A stretch of 64,000 nt of DNA from an uncultured Prevotellaceae bacterium (GCA_900315455.1 OMZE01000006.1:62001-126000), one strand, 5' to 3'. Numbered from the stretch's first letter, positions 10,382 through 19,363 are shown. The notes: generated from the sequence alone by a model not told the origin. Numbers and translations: made by a program.

Positions 10382-10690
10382 TTAAACTTTTTCGTCTTCT
10401 TTTTCATGAAGAGCTTCCAAACGTACAAGTTCATTAACGTCAACATCTAAACACCTAGCTATCTCAAAAAGATTCTCCAGGTTTGGTTGGGCATTGTTGG
10501 TACACCATTTGGATACTGTAGCAGGATCCTTGCCTAGCTGCTCAGCTAACCACTTGTTTGTTCGTCTCTTTTCTGCAAGTACTACTTTAAGGCGGTTTAA
10601 GTCTTTCTTCACTTTTCTGATTGTTGATTTAGGTGGTACAAAAGTACTATTTTTCTTCCAAATAGTAGTCTTTGCCGGAGAAATAATCAT
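10382..10690 (-). CDS. XRE-family helix-turn-helix regulator
   Basis: Small DNA-binding protein with a Cro/C1-type HTH: segment NKWLAEQLGKDPATVSKW is the recognition unit, followed by QPNLENLFEIARCLDVDVNEL. It lies immediately upstream of brxP on the same strand and probably regulates the BREX operon or itself. Start: the frame begins at an ATG at 10690 (102 residues), but the homologous part starts at residue 27, exactly at a GTG (10612-10610) giving a 76-residue protein, the usual size for this kind of Bacteroidetes regulator. A TACTTTTG element just upstream of that GTG fits a promoter for the short form. I give the long limits and consider the short start about as likely. Confidence 0.8.
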   Translation of the reverse strand: MIISPAKTTIWKKNSTFVPPKSTIRKVKKDLNRLKVVLAEKRRTNKWLAEQLGKDPATVSKWCTNNAQPNLENLFEIARCLDVDVNELVRLEALHEKEDEKV

Positions 10691-11072
10691 ACTTCTCGCA
10701 AAAAAAACTACTTTTTGGTCAATTTTTATTTTAGAGAGATAGTAAAGGGGATTAAGAATTTGTGCAAAGTAGGCTCTCTGTATATTTTAAAACCAATGTC
10801 AATTTAGCGGTTCAATATGGCGGGATACAAAGGTTAAATAGTATTTTTTCATAATAATACTTCGAAATGAGTGGATTTTTCAGTTTTTATGCATATCTTT
10901 GCTACGCCATTGATGATTTTCTAATTTCTTACAGCACAAGATTGGCAAATAATCTGATATGGCAAAAAATTCCGGGTCGTTAGGCTTTGCTGCTTGGCTT
11001 ATCAATTTATTTAGTAGCTATAGCTAACAATGTATACTAACCAATGTGCTGTATAATTTAGATTGAATAATT
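10691..11072. promoter_or_regulatory. Divergent intergenic region between XRE regulator and SIR2 gene
   Basis: 382 bp of AT-rich DNA without a credible ORF. Repeated ACTACT/AGTAGT-type motifs with flanking T or A runs occur at about 10633-10715, in and just upstream of the XRE gene, and may be its operator. A plus-strand TATCTTTG -7 element lies at 10894-10901, giving a leader of about 165 nt to the SIR2 gene, and a perfect 12-bp palindrome (TAGCTATAGCTA) lies at 11015-11026. Confidence 0.45.
10894..10901 (+). promoter_or_regulatory. -7 promoter element for the SIR2-STAND gene
   Basis: TATCTTTG, the same octamer that precedes the BREX operon and the sce7726 operon. The upstream region is T-rich without a clean TTTG at 19-21 bp. 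Confidence 0.4.
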
Positions 11073-13505
11073 ATGACATTAGATGAAGGTATTAAAATTA
11101 TACTTGATGGAGAAGCTGTTCTTTTTGTTGGTTCAGGCTTTTCGATAGGTGCAACGAAGTCTGATAATACCCAATTCCAAACAGCAGCACCTTTAGCTCA
11201 CAAATTGTTAAAGACATGCGGTTATGAAGATGACGACCTAGTGGATGATTTAGGACAAGCTTCTGAAATATTTCAAGAAGAAAAAAGTGAACATGAATTG
11301 GTAAATTATTTGATTAGAGAATTTACAGCCATTGATGTAACAGATAGTCAAAAATTGATTTCCTCACTTCCTTGGCAACGTATTTATACGACTAATTATG
11401 ATAACATAGTTGAGTTAGCGGGGGTTCAAAATAAAAAAAAATATCTCAGTCCAGTGTTATCTGATAACCCCAAAGACTACATTGGCAAAGACAATCTTTG
11501 TATTCACCTTAATGGTAAGGTGGACAGGCTTAGTATAGATAAACTTAATGGGGAGTTCAAGTTAACAAACCGTAGCTATTTGACTGATGATTTTTTAGAG
11601 AGTAACTGGATAACGCTTTTTCGAACAGATTTAAGAACGGCAAAGGCTATATTTTTTTTAGGTTATAGCATGAAATATGACCTTGATCTACAGCGAACTG
11701 TTTATGAAGGTAATGTTCGTGACAAGGCTTTTTTTATATTGCGTTCTGGTGAAAAGAAAGTAAACATTAGGTACATAGAAAAATATGGCAAACCATTTGA
11801 TATCGGAATAGATAACTTTTCAAGCAAAATAGAAACAATTAAAAAGCTTTACCATCCTATAGTAAAACTTAACTATCCTTATCTTTGTTTCGATAAATTA
11901 TCAAAGCCCAAAAATCCTAAAGATATTCTTGACAGGGATGTTTTTGAACTATTTTATAATGGCTGGCTACAACTCGATAAACTCTATTATTCATTGCTTT
12001 CTTCAGATTATCATTATTGCATTTATCGCACCAAGCTTGATGAAACTATTAAGTTGATAGAGGAGGGCGAAAAAAAATTCTTGATTCATTCTGATTTAGG
12101 AAATGGAAAAACTGTTTTTGTAAGTTCGTTAGAAAATTTGCTTTGTGAAAAAGGTTATTCCGTTTTTCACTTCAGAAAATATAAAAGCACATTTGAGAGG
12201 GAAATAGAACAGATCTGTAAGTCACATGATAAAGTTGTTGTTGTTGTTGAGGATTATGTTGGCAATATTGAGCTTTTAAAAAGCTTCTCTTTAACTTATA
12301 CTGATCAAATAGTAATAATGTCAGAAAGAACTGCCACTAACGAAGCCAATTACTATACACTATCTGAGCTTTTCGGTGAGTTTATTCATATCGATGTAAA
12401 TCTTTTAGATGCTGACGAGATTAGCAACTTAGTGGGTTTGTTGGATTATTATGGTTTGTGGCATGAACTTGCTTCTAAACGTACCGAGAATAAGGAAAAA
12501 TTCATCCGAGTTACTTGTAAATGCAAAATAAGTAATGTTGTTCTTAAATTGCTCAATTCTCTAAACATACAAAATCGTTTTAATTGTGTTATTGATAAAA
12601 TTAGAAATAGAAAGACTTACTATGATGCTATATTGTTTATTTTGATTGCTCACATTTCAAAGATTAATCTTGATATGGACGAGTTGTCAACTGCTATAGG
12701 TACATCAAAGTTAAATACGCCATCTTTTAAAAAGGATCCTTCTGTAAGGGAATTCATTGATTTTGAAAATGGGGAAATAAAAAATAAATCTGCCATAGTT
12801 TCTGGATTCATATTAAGTCAAATGCTAGATAGTTATGTGGTTGTAGAAGTTATGCTTAGAATATTTAAACAGCTCGCAAATCAGAAGAGTGACCGTGCAT
12901 CTCGCCGAATTCTAAGAAAAATGATGACATTCACAAACGTTCAACACATTCTAAACAGAAAAGATCCAAATTATTCAAGTAGTTTAATATATTTGTATGA
13001 GAACCTAGGTAAAATTGACTTTTGTAGACATAATCCTCATTATTGGCTGCAATATGCAATTGTAATGCTGTCACAATATAATTATCCTCAAGCTAATGCA
13101 TATTTTGAAAATGCATATGCCTATGCCAAGAATATAGAGGATTTTGATACATATCAGATAGACAATCATCATGCTCGTTTTATCCTCGAAAATGAATATC
13201 AATATGGTTCCAATGACACTTGTATGGAAGCTTTTGAACAAGCTCATGCAATTCTGATGGATCCTAGACATAAATATGAAGTTAGGCATTACCCTTTTAG
13301 GGTGGCTCAAAATTATTATCCATTTTACGAGAAATTCTATAAGAATATGAAGGATGGCGAAAAGACGAAATTCATTAATGCATGTAAAGAGATGTTGGAT
13401 CGTATATCATGGTATGAGTCAACAACATCAAATATCCATAGAGATGTAAAAAGTACAAGCAATAGTTTAAAGATTATTTTGAATGAAATAGGGGATAAGG
13501 GATAA
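11073..13505 (+). CDS. SIR2-domain STAND-type NTPase (antiphage, Avs5-like)
   Basis: 810 residues in three parts. Residues 1-260 are a SIR2-like NAD-binding domain: GSGFS at 20-24, TTNYD at 106-110, a likely catalytic His at 145 in IHLNGKVD, and FFLGYSMKYD near 195-203. Residues 310-560 are a P-loop NTPase with Walker A-like HSDLGNGKT at 339-347 and Walker B-like VVVVVEDY at about 388-394. The remaining C-terminal 250 residues are helical and TPR-like, and probably act as sensor. SIR2-STAND fusions are known antiphage proteins (AVAST type 5 and relatives) that consume NAD+ on detecting a phage component. The gene stands alone, transcribed away from BREX. Assignment to Avs5 itself rather than another SIR2-NTPase group is uncertain. 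Confidence 0.83.
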   Translation: MTLDEGIKIILDGEAVLFVGSGFSIGATKSDNTQFQTAAPLAHKLLKTCGYEDDDLVDDLGQASEIFQEEKSEHELVNYLIREFTAIDVTDSQKLISSLPWQRIYTTNYDNIVELAGVQNKKKYLSPVLSDNPKDYIGKDNLCIHLNGKVDRLSIDKLNGEFKLTNRSYLTDDFLESNWITLFRTDLRTAKAIFFLGYSMKYDLDLQRTVYEGNVRDKAFFILRSGEKKVNIRYIEKYGKPFDIGIDNFSSKIETIKKLYHPIVKLNYPYLCFDKLSKPKNPKDILDRDVFELFYNGWLQLDKLYYSLLSSDYHYCIYRTKLDETIKLIEEGEKKFLIHSDLGNGKTVFVSSLENLLCEKGYSVFHFRKYKSTFEREIEQICKSHDKVVVVVEDYVGNIELLKSFSLTYTDQIVIMSERTATNEANYYTLSELFGEFIHIDVNLLDADEISNLVGLLDYYGLWHELASKRTENKEKFIRVTCKCKISNVVLKLLNSLNIQNRFNCVIDKIRNRKTYYDAILFILIAHISKINLDMDELSTAIGTSKLNTPSFKKDPSVREFIDFENGEIKNKSAIVSGFILSQMLDSYVVVEVMLRIFKQLANQKSDRASRRILRKMMTFTNVQHILNRKDPNYSSSLIYLYENLGKIDFCRHNPHYWLQYAIVMLSQYNYPQANAYFENAYAYAKNIEDFDTYQIDNHHARFILENEYQYGSNDTCMEAFEQAHAILMDPRHKYEVRHYPFRVAQNYYPFYEKFYKNMKDGEKTKFINACKEMLDRISWYESTTSNIHRDVKSTSNSLKIILNEIGDKG

Positions 13506-13590
13506 ATTTATAATCAACCAATGATGAATAGCAACCCAATAGTAAATGTGTGAAAGTATGTGTAAAAATCATAATAAAATAAACATTCAA

Positions 13591-13611
13591 CAAAGATAAC
13601 TAGTATCTTTG
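13591..13611 (+). promoter_or_regulatory. Dyad overlapping the promoter of the sce7726-sce7725-RES operon
   Basis: A perfect inverted repeat with 8-bp arms, CAAAGATA and TATCTTTG, separated by ACTAG. The right arm is itself a -7 element (TAnnTTTG), 25 bp before the ATG at 13637. It could be a repressor operator over the promoter or two back-to-back -7 elements. Confidence 0.55.
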
Positions 13612-13636
13612 CGAAAGTAAAAAAACAATAGGAAGA

Positions 13637-14506
13637 ATGAAATGCTCAAATACAGTTGAAAATATTGCGATTCGGGGACTATCTTCGATATTCTCCAGAA
13701 ATGCTTTTAATCAACTTCTTGAGCATAATGATTCTTCGTATATGGTAAAATTAGTTCAATATTATGGTTTTTCTGACTTTCTTGATTTATCAACTTCAGC
13801 ATTTCTAAAAAAAATATATGCTTTGTTGATTAAAAACTATCGTTGTGAATATGTTTATAAAAACGAATTACTCAATGATTTTATTCTAAAAAAATATGGT
13901 ACGAAAAATACCATTGTATTTAACGAATTTAAAGTAGGAAGATCTATCGCAGATATAGCACTTTTCAATGGTGAAAGCAAAGCTTTTGAGATTAAATCCG
14001 ATTTGGATTCTTCTGCCCGTCTATTCAGTCAGATGTTTGATTATACTCGATTATTTCAGAAATGTTATATTGTAGTTCCTGAAGAAAGGGTTGATGAATA
14101 TTTGAATAGTGTTGGAGAAAACGTAGGAGTCATAGTTCTCAAACGCGTGAAGAGACATCTAGAAATGGAAGAAATACAAGAGGCTGCTTCCAATGATTAT
14201 ATAGATCCATCTTTAGTGATGGGATGCTTAAGAACCAATGAATATAAACATCTGGTCAAAACATATTTTGACAAATTGCCACATGTGTCCGATTTTGATA
14301 TGTTCGATGAATGTAGCAAGATGGTTAAGGCAATTCCTTGTCAAGATTTGCATCGATTGTTTTTGAAAGAAATTGAGTCAAGAAAGAACTCATATTCTAA
14401 TATTCGTTTTGTTCAAAAAGAATTAAGCCAAATTTGTTTAAGTATGAATTTGAGTATTAAAAATATAACTTTGTTAAACCAGAGGTTACAGGCCTCGCTT
14501 ATATAA
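13637..14506 (+). CDS. sce7726-family protein, PD-(D/E)XK-like
   Basis: 289 residues. Recognised as the sce7726 family, which usually sits directly before an sce7725 gene. The central part reads as a PD-(D/E)XK-like core: VGRSIADIALFN with D106, then KAFEIKSDLDS with E118-x-K120, followed by a helix containing RLFSQMFDY and the strand CYIVVP. This is the layout of many restriction-endonuclease-like folds. The C-terminal 100 residues are helical. First gene of a three-gene operon, 8 bp before the next ATG. Function unknown; the context and fold suggest nucleic-acid processing in defence. Confidence 0.72.
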   Translation: MKCSNTVENIAIRGLSSIFSRNAFNQLLEHNDSSYMVKLVQYYGFSDFLDLSTSAFLKKIYALLIKNYRCEYVYKNELLNDFILKKYGTKNTIVFNEFKVGRSIADIALFNGESKAFEIKSDLDSSARLFSQMFDYTRLFQKCYIVVPEERVDEYLNSVGENVGVIVLKRVKRHLEMEEIQEAASNDYIDPSLVMGCLRTNEYKHLVKTYFDKLPHVSDFDMFDECSKMVKAIPCQDLHRLFLKEIESRKNSYSNIRFVQKELSQICLSMNLSIKNITLLNQRLQASLI

Positions 14507-14514
14507 TTTTGACT

Positions 14515-15459
14515 ATGTATTATCCATATCTTAGAGGAAAACAATTTGAGTTGAAAGCATTACGTGAGCTTGCTCAAGAAGCCCCGAACAATAAGTATTT
14601 ATGCCCTATTATAGAACCAGTAAAAACTAGTTTTAACACATTGAATACCGCCATTAACGAAATGAAGAATGGTCATATGGCTTTTGCTCTTGTGCTTAAT
14701 CCCAAAGAGGGTGATTTTGCAATTAATGAAACTGATGTGTTAGAAAACGTACAAGAAGAACTTGATGGTGCAGGTTGGATGCCCGCATTGATATACAAAC
14801 GCAATTCATTGACACTCAAAAACATTATTGATGCCAATGGGCTTGAAAATGTTTGTGTAATATTTAAGGAAGGGGTTGATTTTGAACAAGATAGCGAATT
14901 GGAAACCTTTCTTAATATGGATAAAATTTCTACTGTTGTTGCATCAAATGCTGATACAAGAGCATCGAAACGTAAATTGCAAAGTTTGGGTAAGGCCATT
15001 ATTCGCCTTGATGAGAATTTCCATGAACAGAAGCGCAACGTGGATTATATTAACTTACCTGAAGAGCAATTCACAGAGGAACCATTCTATTTTAAAGAGG
15101 ATAAATTTGCAGGCTTTTCTGATTATACCACACTCCCGAAGAATTTTGCTGAAGGTGGAATGCTTCCATACGCAATTGCTATTCATTTTACATTTAAGCC
15201 TCAGCAGGAAATGGTTTATATTCGTCATTTTGTTTCAGATTCTAATTTAGATCAATCAAACATTCAAGGTAAATTTGCAGAGGCTGGTAGAAAAGCCGTG
15301 GCCTTCTTTAATAATCATCCTGACTATTTCCGTTCTTCTGCTATTACTGAACTAGAAAACTATATTTGTGACGGTAAATACCCAGGTCTCGGCGTGTTGA
15401 AGAAATTGTCTATCAAACATCATTTACAGCTTATATCTAATATTTTGGGTGAATTATGA
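14515..15459 (+). CDS. sce7725-family (beta-protein-like) protein
   Basis: 314 residues starting MYYPYLRGKQFELKAL, the hallmark N-terminus of the sce7725 / phage beta-protein-like family, followed by CPIIEPVK. The reading frame opens earlier with a TTG at 14509, but the ATG at 14515 fits the family start. The fold is expected to be TIM-barrel-like. Its last bases overlap the next gene as ATGA (15456-15459), so the two are translationally coupled. Biochemical role unknown; members occur in phages and in defence-rich islands. Confidence 0.72.
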   Translation: MYYPYLRGKQFELKALRELAQEAPNNKYLCPIIEPVKTSFNTLNTAINEMKNGHMAFALVLNPKEGDFAINETDVLENVQEELDGAGWMPALIYKRNSLTLKNIIDANGLENVCVIFKEGVDFEQDSELETFLNMDKISTVVASNADTRASKRKLQSLGKAIIRLDENFHEQKRNVDYINLPEEQFTEEPFYFKEDKFAGFSDYTTLPKNFAEGGMLPYAIAIHFTFKPQQEMVYIRHFVSDSNLDQSNIQGKFAEAGRKAVAFFNNHPDYFRSSAITELENYICDGKYPGLGVLKKLSIKHHLQLISNILGEL

Positions 15460-16463
15460 GAATATGTTCCGAATGCTTTTTTGACGAAGAGATACAGAAT
15501 TATATCTCGTCAACAGGAGTAAAAGGAGTTTGTGATGTTTTAAAGAAAGATGCTTTGGTAATTGAATTAGAGGATCTTTCAGATTTTTTCTATGACGTAA
15601 TCAATGTGTTCAAGATCGAGGCTTCAAGTAAGAACACCATAGTTGATTATCTTCAAAAAGATTGGAACTTATTTAGAGACAAAAAGGTTGCAGAGAAGAT
15701 TATTAATGAATGCGTTTCGATGTTGGGTTCAACTTTGGATATTAAACATGTTGTATATTTAGACGTTATTTCAAACTACGTAAGTATTTGGGAAAGGTTG
15801 AAACATGATCTCCAGTTCAAGAGTAGATTCTTGATCAATCTGAATACATACAACCCTACAGACCCTTATCTTAAAGACTGTATTAAAGCAGATGTTATTA
15901 TTCCAACAGGAACCATTATGTATCGTGCAAGAGTTCTGCCTGATAAAGTCTCATATTATAAAAAAGATGATTTGGGATGTCCTCCTCCTAAAATAGTTTC
16001 AAATGGTAGGGCTAATCCTATAGGAATTCCATATCTTTATCTTTGTGATAATAAGGGTACGACTTATTATGAGGTGCGAGCAAGATATAAGGATAGAGTG
16101 ACTGTGGGCGATTTCAGAATAAATAGGAATCTAAAAATTGTATCACTTTCATCTTTGTCAAGTCTGTATTTGGCATCTCATTCTGGTGATTTTGTAAAAG
16201 AATTAAAGCATAAGTTATTACTTCACAAAATTGCCGAAGATATGACCAAACCATTGAGTCGTTATGATACTGAGCTTGAATACGTTCCAACCCAGTTTAT
16301 TTGTGAACTATGTAAGATAAATGGGGCTGATGGTATTTCGTTTAAGAGTTCTTTGGATGGTAAAGGAACAAACTATGTGCTTTTTTCGGCCAATGATAAG
16401 ACCGTGGCGGAGTGCATTAAGGTAAATACTGTTACCATAGAACATGTAGAGATAAAACCATAA
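15456..16463 (+). CDS. RES-domain protein (putative NAD+-degrading effector)
   Basis: 335 residues. Residues 1-150 are a helical region beginning with a CxxC pair (C4, C7), resembling the HEPN/RES N-terminal domains. Residues 150-320 carry a RES domain: TIMYRARV with R157/R159, the conserved GRANPIGIPYLYLC at about 184-197, and TTYYEVRAR with E206. RES toxins such as MbcT break down NAD+ by phosphorolysis. Third gene of the operon, coupled to sce7725 by ATGA. No separate Xre-type antitoxin is adjacent, unlike classic RES-Xre modules, so sce7725/sce7726 may hold it in check or trigger it. That regulatory idea is inference. Confidence 0.77.
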   Translation: MRICSECFFDEEIQNYISSTGVKGVCDVLKKDALVIELEDLSDFFYDVINVFKIEASSKNTIVDYLQKDWNLFRDKKVAEKIINECVSMLGSTLDIKHVVYLDVISNYVSIWERLKHDLQFKSRFLINLNTYNPTDPYLKDCIKADVIIPTGTIMYRARVLPDKVSYYKKDDLGCPPPKIVSNGRANPIGIPYLYLCDNKGTTYYEVRARYKDRVTVGDFRINRNLKIVSLSSLSSLYLASHSGDFVKELKHKLLLHKIAEDMTKPLSRYDTELEYVPTQFICELCKINGADGISFKSSLDGKGTNYVLFSANDKTVAECIKVNTVTIEHVEIKP

Positions 16464-16513
16464 CATAAGGATGTCTTTGACATACATTCTTCCTTTTTTA
16501 AGAAGATGTTATG

Positions 16514-17815
16514 CTACAGCATATTGAATTTACTCATAGAAACAGCCTTGATATCATCGGCGATGTCGATGTATGGCTTCATCGCCTTGTAGTCGCTGTG
16601 ACCGGTCCACTTCATCACCACCTGGGCAGGGATGCCGAGTGACAGGGCGTTGCAGATGAAGGTGCGGCGACCGACGTGCGAGGCCAGCAACTCGTGCTTG
16701 GGATGCACCTCTTCCTTTCTCTCGTTGCCGATGTAATAGGTTTGCTTAATAGGCTCATCGATGCCAGCAAGTTTGCCCAACTCTTTCAGGTAGGTGTTCA
16801 TCTTTTGGTTGCTGATGACGGGTAGGGCCTTGTCGTCCTCAAAATGTATGTCTTCATATTTCTCTAATATGGCCCGGCTATGATCATTCAACTCAATGAC
16901 CAGATAGTCATGGGTCTTGATAGTGGTAATCTCTATTTGTCCATCTTTGATGTCGCTTTTGCGAAGATTATACACGTCGCTGTACCTAAGACCAGTGAAA
17001 CAACAGAATAAGAAAACGTCCCTCACGCGCTCAAGATAGTTCTTCGTCTCGGGTATTTCCAAATCTCGGATTCTTTGCAACTCATCTCTTGTGAGGAAGA
17101 TGATTTTCTGCTCGCTTGACTTCAATTTGGGTCTGAATTTCTCAAACGTATTGTCGTTATAGATGCCATTGTTGTAACACCAGCGGAGGAACCAGCGCAG
17201 TAATTTCATGTTCTTCTCCACCGTGATGTTCCTGTGGTTCGTCTTCCGCATATACTCTGTGAATCCGAGGATGCCTTTTTCGGTGAACGTTTCAAACGAC
17301 ACACGTTTGTTGAATGCCAGAAGATGGTTTTTCAATACACTGAAACGGGCGTATGTGGCATCAGTCCATTCGTTGGCAGTGCCACATGTCCTGATGAATT
17401 CGTCGTATGCATTCCAAAAGATCTTGCTTGGCGAGGGACCTTTGGCCTTTTCTTCCTTTTCGGGCTCAATCTTCCTTTTGAGTTGTTTCTGGAAGACTTC
17501 TTTCAATTCTTCTACTGAAGGCATGGTTTCTGTATATTCAAAATCCTTGAAAGCGGCCTGAATAGCGTTCTCCTGCTTGGACAATTCCATATTGATGTCA
17601 GATGCTGTTTGCAGGGACTTGTTCATACAATTGCGCTTGACACGTTGCGCCTTGTCATCCCACTTGTCAAGGTCGATTTTGTAGCCAGTGGAAAGCTTGA
17701 TTCGGGTGGAACCGAAAGAAACGCGCATGAAAATGGGCACGTTTTCCATGATGAGGATACCGTTCTTTTTCCTTCGTTCGGGTGAAAAAACTATGCTTCG
17801 TTTGATTGTTGCCAT
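16514..17815 (-). CDS. Tyrosine recombinase / integrase of the island
   Basis: Bacteroidetes-type phage integrase with arm-binding N-terminus, SAM-like core-binding domain and catalytic domain. Catalytic residues seen: Arg in TGLRYSD (about residue 275), His-x-x-Arg in SHVGRRTF (about 381), His in WTGHSD, and the nucleophile Tyr in AMKPYID near 415. I chose the ATG at 17815 (MATIKRS) because homologues start there; the frame extends to 17842. The gene ends near the sce7726 operon and its start faces the putative attachment site 155 bp away, the usual arrangement of an integrase at an island end. Confidence 0.92.
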   Translation of the reverse strand: MATIKRSIVFSPERRKKNGILIMENVPIFMRVSFGSTRIKLSTGYKIDLDKWDDKAQRVKRNCMNKSLQTASDINMELSKQENAIQAAFKDFEYTETMPSVEELKEVFQKQLKRKIEPEKEEKAKGPSPSKIFWNAYDEFIRTCGTANEWTDATYARFSVLKNHLLAFNKRVSFETFTEKGILGFTEYMRKTNHRNITVEKNMKLLRWFLRWCYNNGIYNDNTFEKFRPKLKSSEQKIIFLTRDELQRIRDLEIPETKNYLERVRDVFLFCCFTGLRYSDVYNLRKSDIKDGQIEITTIKTHDYLVIELNDHSRAILEKYEDIHFEDDKALPVISNQKMNTYLKELGKLAGIDEPIKQTYYIGNERKEEVHPKHELLASHVGRRTFICNALSLGIPAQVVMKWTGHSDYKAMKPYIDIADDIKAVSMSKFNML

Positions 17816-17970
17816 AATGGTGTATTTAGAATTTACACCCAAAATTACACCCGAAAAATGGAATAATCAAATGTTTTTGGATAAATCTCATTGGTGTTAT
17901 GAATATTTAACTAATTGATAATGAGTATATAATAAACTCTATTAAACTCAGTTGATATATAGGTTAAATA

Positions 17971-17986
17971 TCCGCCAGCTCCACAA
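17971..17986 (+). other. Putative attachment site: duplicated tmRNA (ssrA) 3' end
   Basis: TCCGCCAGCTCCACAA is almost identical to the 3' end of bacterial tmRNA genes (CCCGCCAGCTCCACCA), and no tmRNA body precedes it. It sits between the integrase and an orphan terminator, so it is best read as the short att copy at the far end of an element integrated at ssrA. The intact tmRNA would then be left of this window. Confidence 0.65.
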
Positions 17987-17999
17987 CCCAACAATTTAT

Positions 18000-18032
18000 A
18001 AAGCCGCTAATCCTCAATGGGTTAGCGGCTTT
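18000..18032 (+). terminator. Rho-independent terminator, probably originally of ssrA
   Basis: 11-bp perfect stem (AAAGCCGCTAA / TTAGCGGCTTT) with an 11-nt loop, flanked by A and T runs, hence usable in both directions. It lies 14 bp after the tmRNA-like tail and 3 bp before the minus-strand stop at 18035, which it may also serve. Confidence 0.75.
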
Positions 18033-18034
18033 AA

Positions 18035-19363
18035 TTATACCTGCATCCCCAAGAAATAGGGATCCTTGTCATCCTTCGCCATTTGCTGCTCTTTCTCCAC
18101 ATAGTCATGCCATAAGGCGTCCAACTGTTTGGCCATGGCATCACCGAGGATTACTCCAGAATGGCCTTCCTCCCAGTTGAACTCGGGTATGGCCTTGCCC
18201 AGGTCATCTGTCGTCAGCAACAGCAACGCCTTTTCGGGGTGAATCATATGACTCAGTCCCATCCTCACGTAATACACCCTGCGGCCCTTTCCACTCCAGT
18301 CTTCATCGGGGTAGGGCATGCCGATGATGGTGCCCCGCATCACCACGCCATGCTTCCCTTTTCCGGTGCGAATCATGTAGAACTTGTCACCCCAATGAAC
18401 TTTCTGGTAGTCCCAGATGCTCCATTCGTAGTAGAAAAAGTCGTCTGCGAAATCATCCATCGCCTCCTCAAACTCGCACAACTTGTAGTTGCTGATGTCT
18501 GTGTTCCACCGCATGATGAAAGTCTTGCGGAAATTCTCCCTAACGATGCCCTCCGCCTTGTCGAACAACTCGTTCCAACGCGCTTCATCCATCTTGTACA
18601 GAAGGGCTTGTGCGGCATCCATCTTTCTGAACTCACCCTCTCCCTCCATCAACTGGCAGAAATCCTCGAATCTCACCATCTTGCAAGTATTCTCCTTCAT
18701 CATGCCCACATATTGACATACACCAATGAAGACGTCGTCCGAATTGTCCACCACCTTGATGCTGCTGAGTTCCTCCTCGTCTGTGACGTGGCGTTTTTCT
18801 TCCGTCACATCCTTTGTTTCCAGTCTGGTCCATTGCAAGGCGATGAAATCCCTGAAGGCTGCTGATACACCATCCTTCTTCCTGTCATCGACATGGTATG
18901 TTGTTGGTAGGAGATAGAAGTCGCGGTTCACACCAGCCAGCATCATCCTTTCGCCTTTGCTGAGGATGTCTTCCATGTTGCTGCAACGCAGGTTCCATTG
19001 TTCCTCAGCATCGCAATCCGTCAGTATTGCCGATTTCTCCTCCTCGTCTGTGATTCTTGCCGTGCGATGCACCTTTGTCACAGCATGCAGGAAAGCATAG
19101 CACAGGCGCACGTCCCACTCGGAAGCGAGCCAAGGCAATTCCACGATGATGGTCTCGCCAACATAAAACTTGATGTTGACACCTTGGGTGGAAACATCTT
19201 CCGCTGTCATCGTGAATGACTCCACCTCGTCGTCTGTAGGGGTGACCTGCCGTTCTATGAAATGCAACTTGTCGGCAAGGTCTTTAGCAAACCGCTTTGT
19301 TTGTTCAACGACCTTGTGCTCATTGAACTTACGGATTCCCTTTATCGTATATTTGTAGGCCAT
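18035..19363 (-). CDS. Unknown protein with C-terminal EVE/PUA-like domain
   Basis: 442 residues, last gene of the WYL-helicase operon. The N-terminal 280 residues are not recognised. Residues about 283-435 form a compact domain: RWNTDIS, WSIWDYQKVHWGDKFYM, then GVVMRGTI, PYPDEDWSGKGR and FNWEEGHSG. The same domain ends the helicase encoded two genes upstream. The WGDKFYM..G.V..G pattern resembles EVE/PUA-like domains, which bind modified bases or RNA; that is by eye. The start lies 2 bp after the stop of a small ORF, so translation is likely coupled. Inference: DNA- or RNA-reading partner of the helicase-nuclease. Confidence 0.6.
   Translation of the reverse strand: MAYKYTIKGIRKFNEHKVVEQTKRFAKDLADKLHFIERQVTPTDDEVESFTMTAEDVSTQGVNIKFYVGETIIVELPWLASEWDVRLCYAFLHAVTKVHRTARITDEEEKSAILTDCDAEEQWNLRCSNMEDILSKGERMMLAGVNRDFYLLPTTYHVDDRKKDGVSAAFRDFIALQWTRLETKDVTEEKRHVTDEEELSSIKVVDNSDDVFIGVCQYVGMMKENTCKMVRFEDFCQLMEGEGEFRKMDAAQALLYKMDEARWNELFDKAEGIVRENFRKTFIMRWNTDISNYKLCEFEEAMDDFADDFFYYEWSIWDYQKVHWGDKFYMIRTGKGKHGVVMRGTIIGMPYPDEDWSGKGRRVYYVRMGLSHMIHPEKALLLLTTDDLGKAIPEFNWEEGHSGVILGDAMAKQLDALWHDYVEKEQQMAKDDKDPYFLGMQV

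Noticed and set aside
17900-18032. Complete tmRNA gene
   Set aside because: Only the last 16 bases match; no tRNA-like 5' half, tag reading frame or acceptor partner is found upstream, where the integrase lies.
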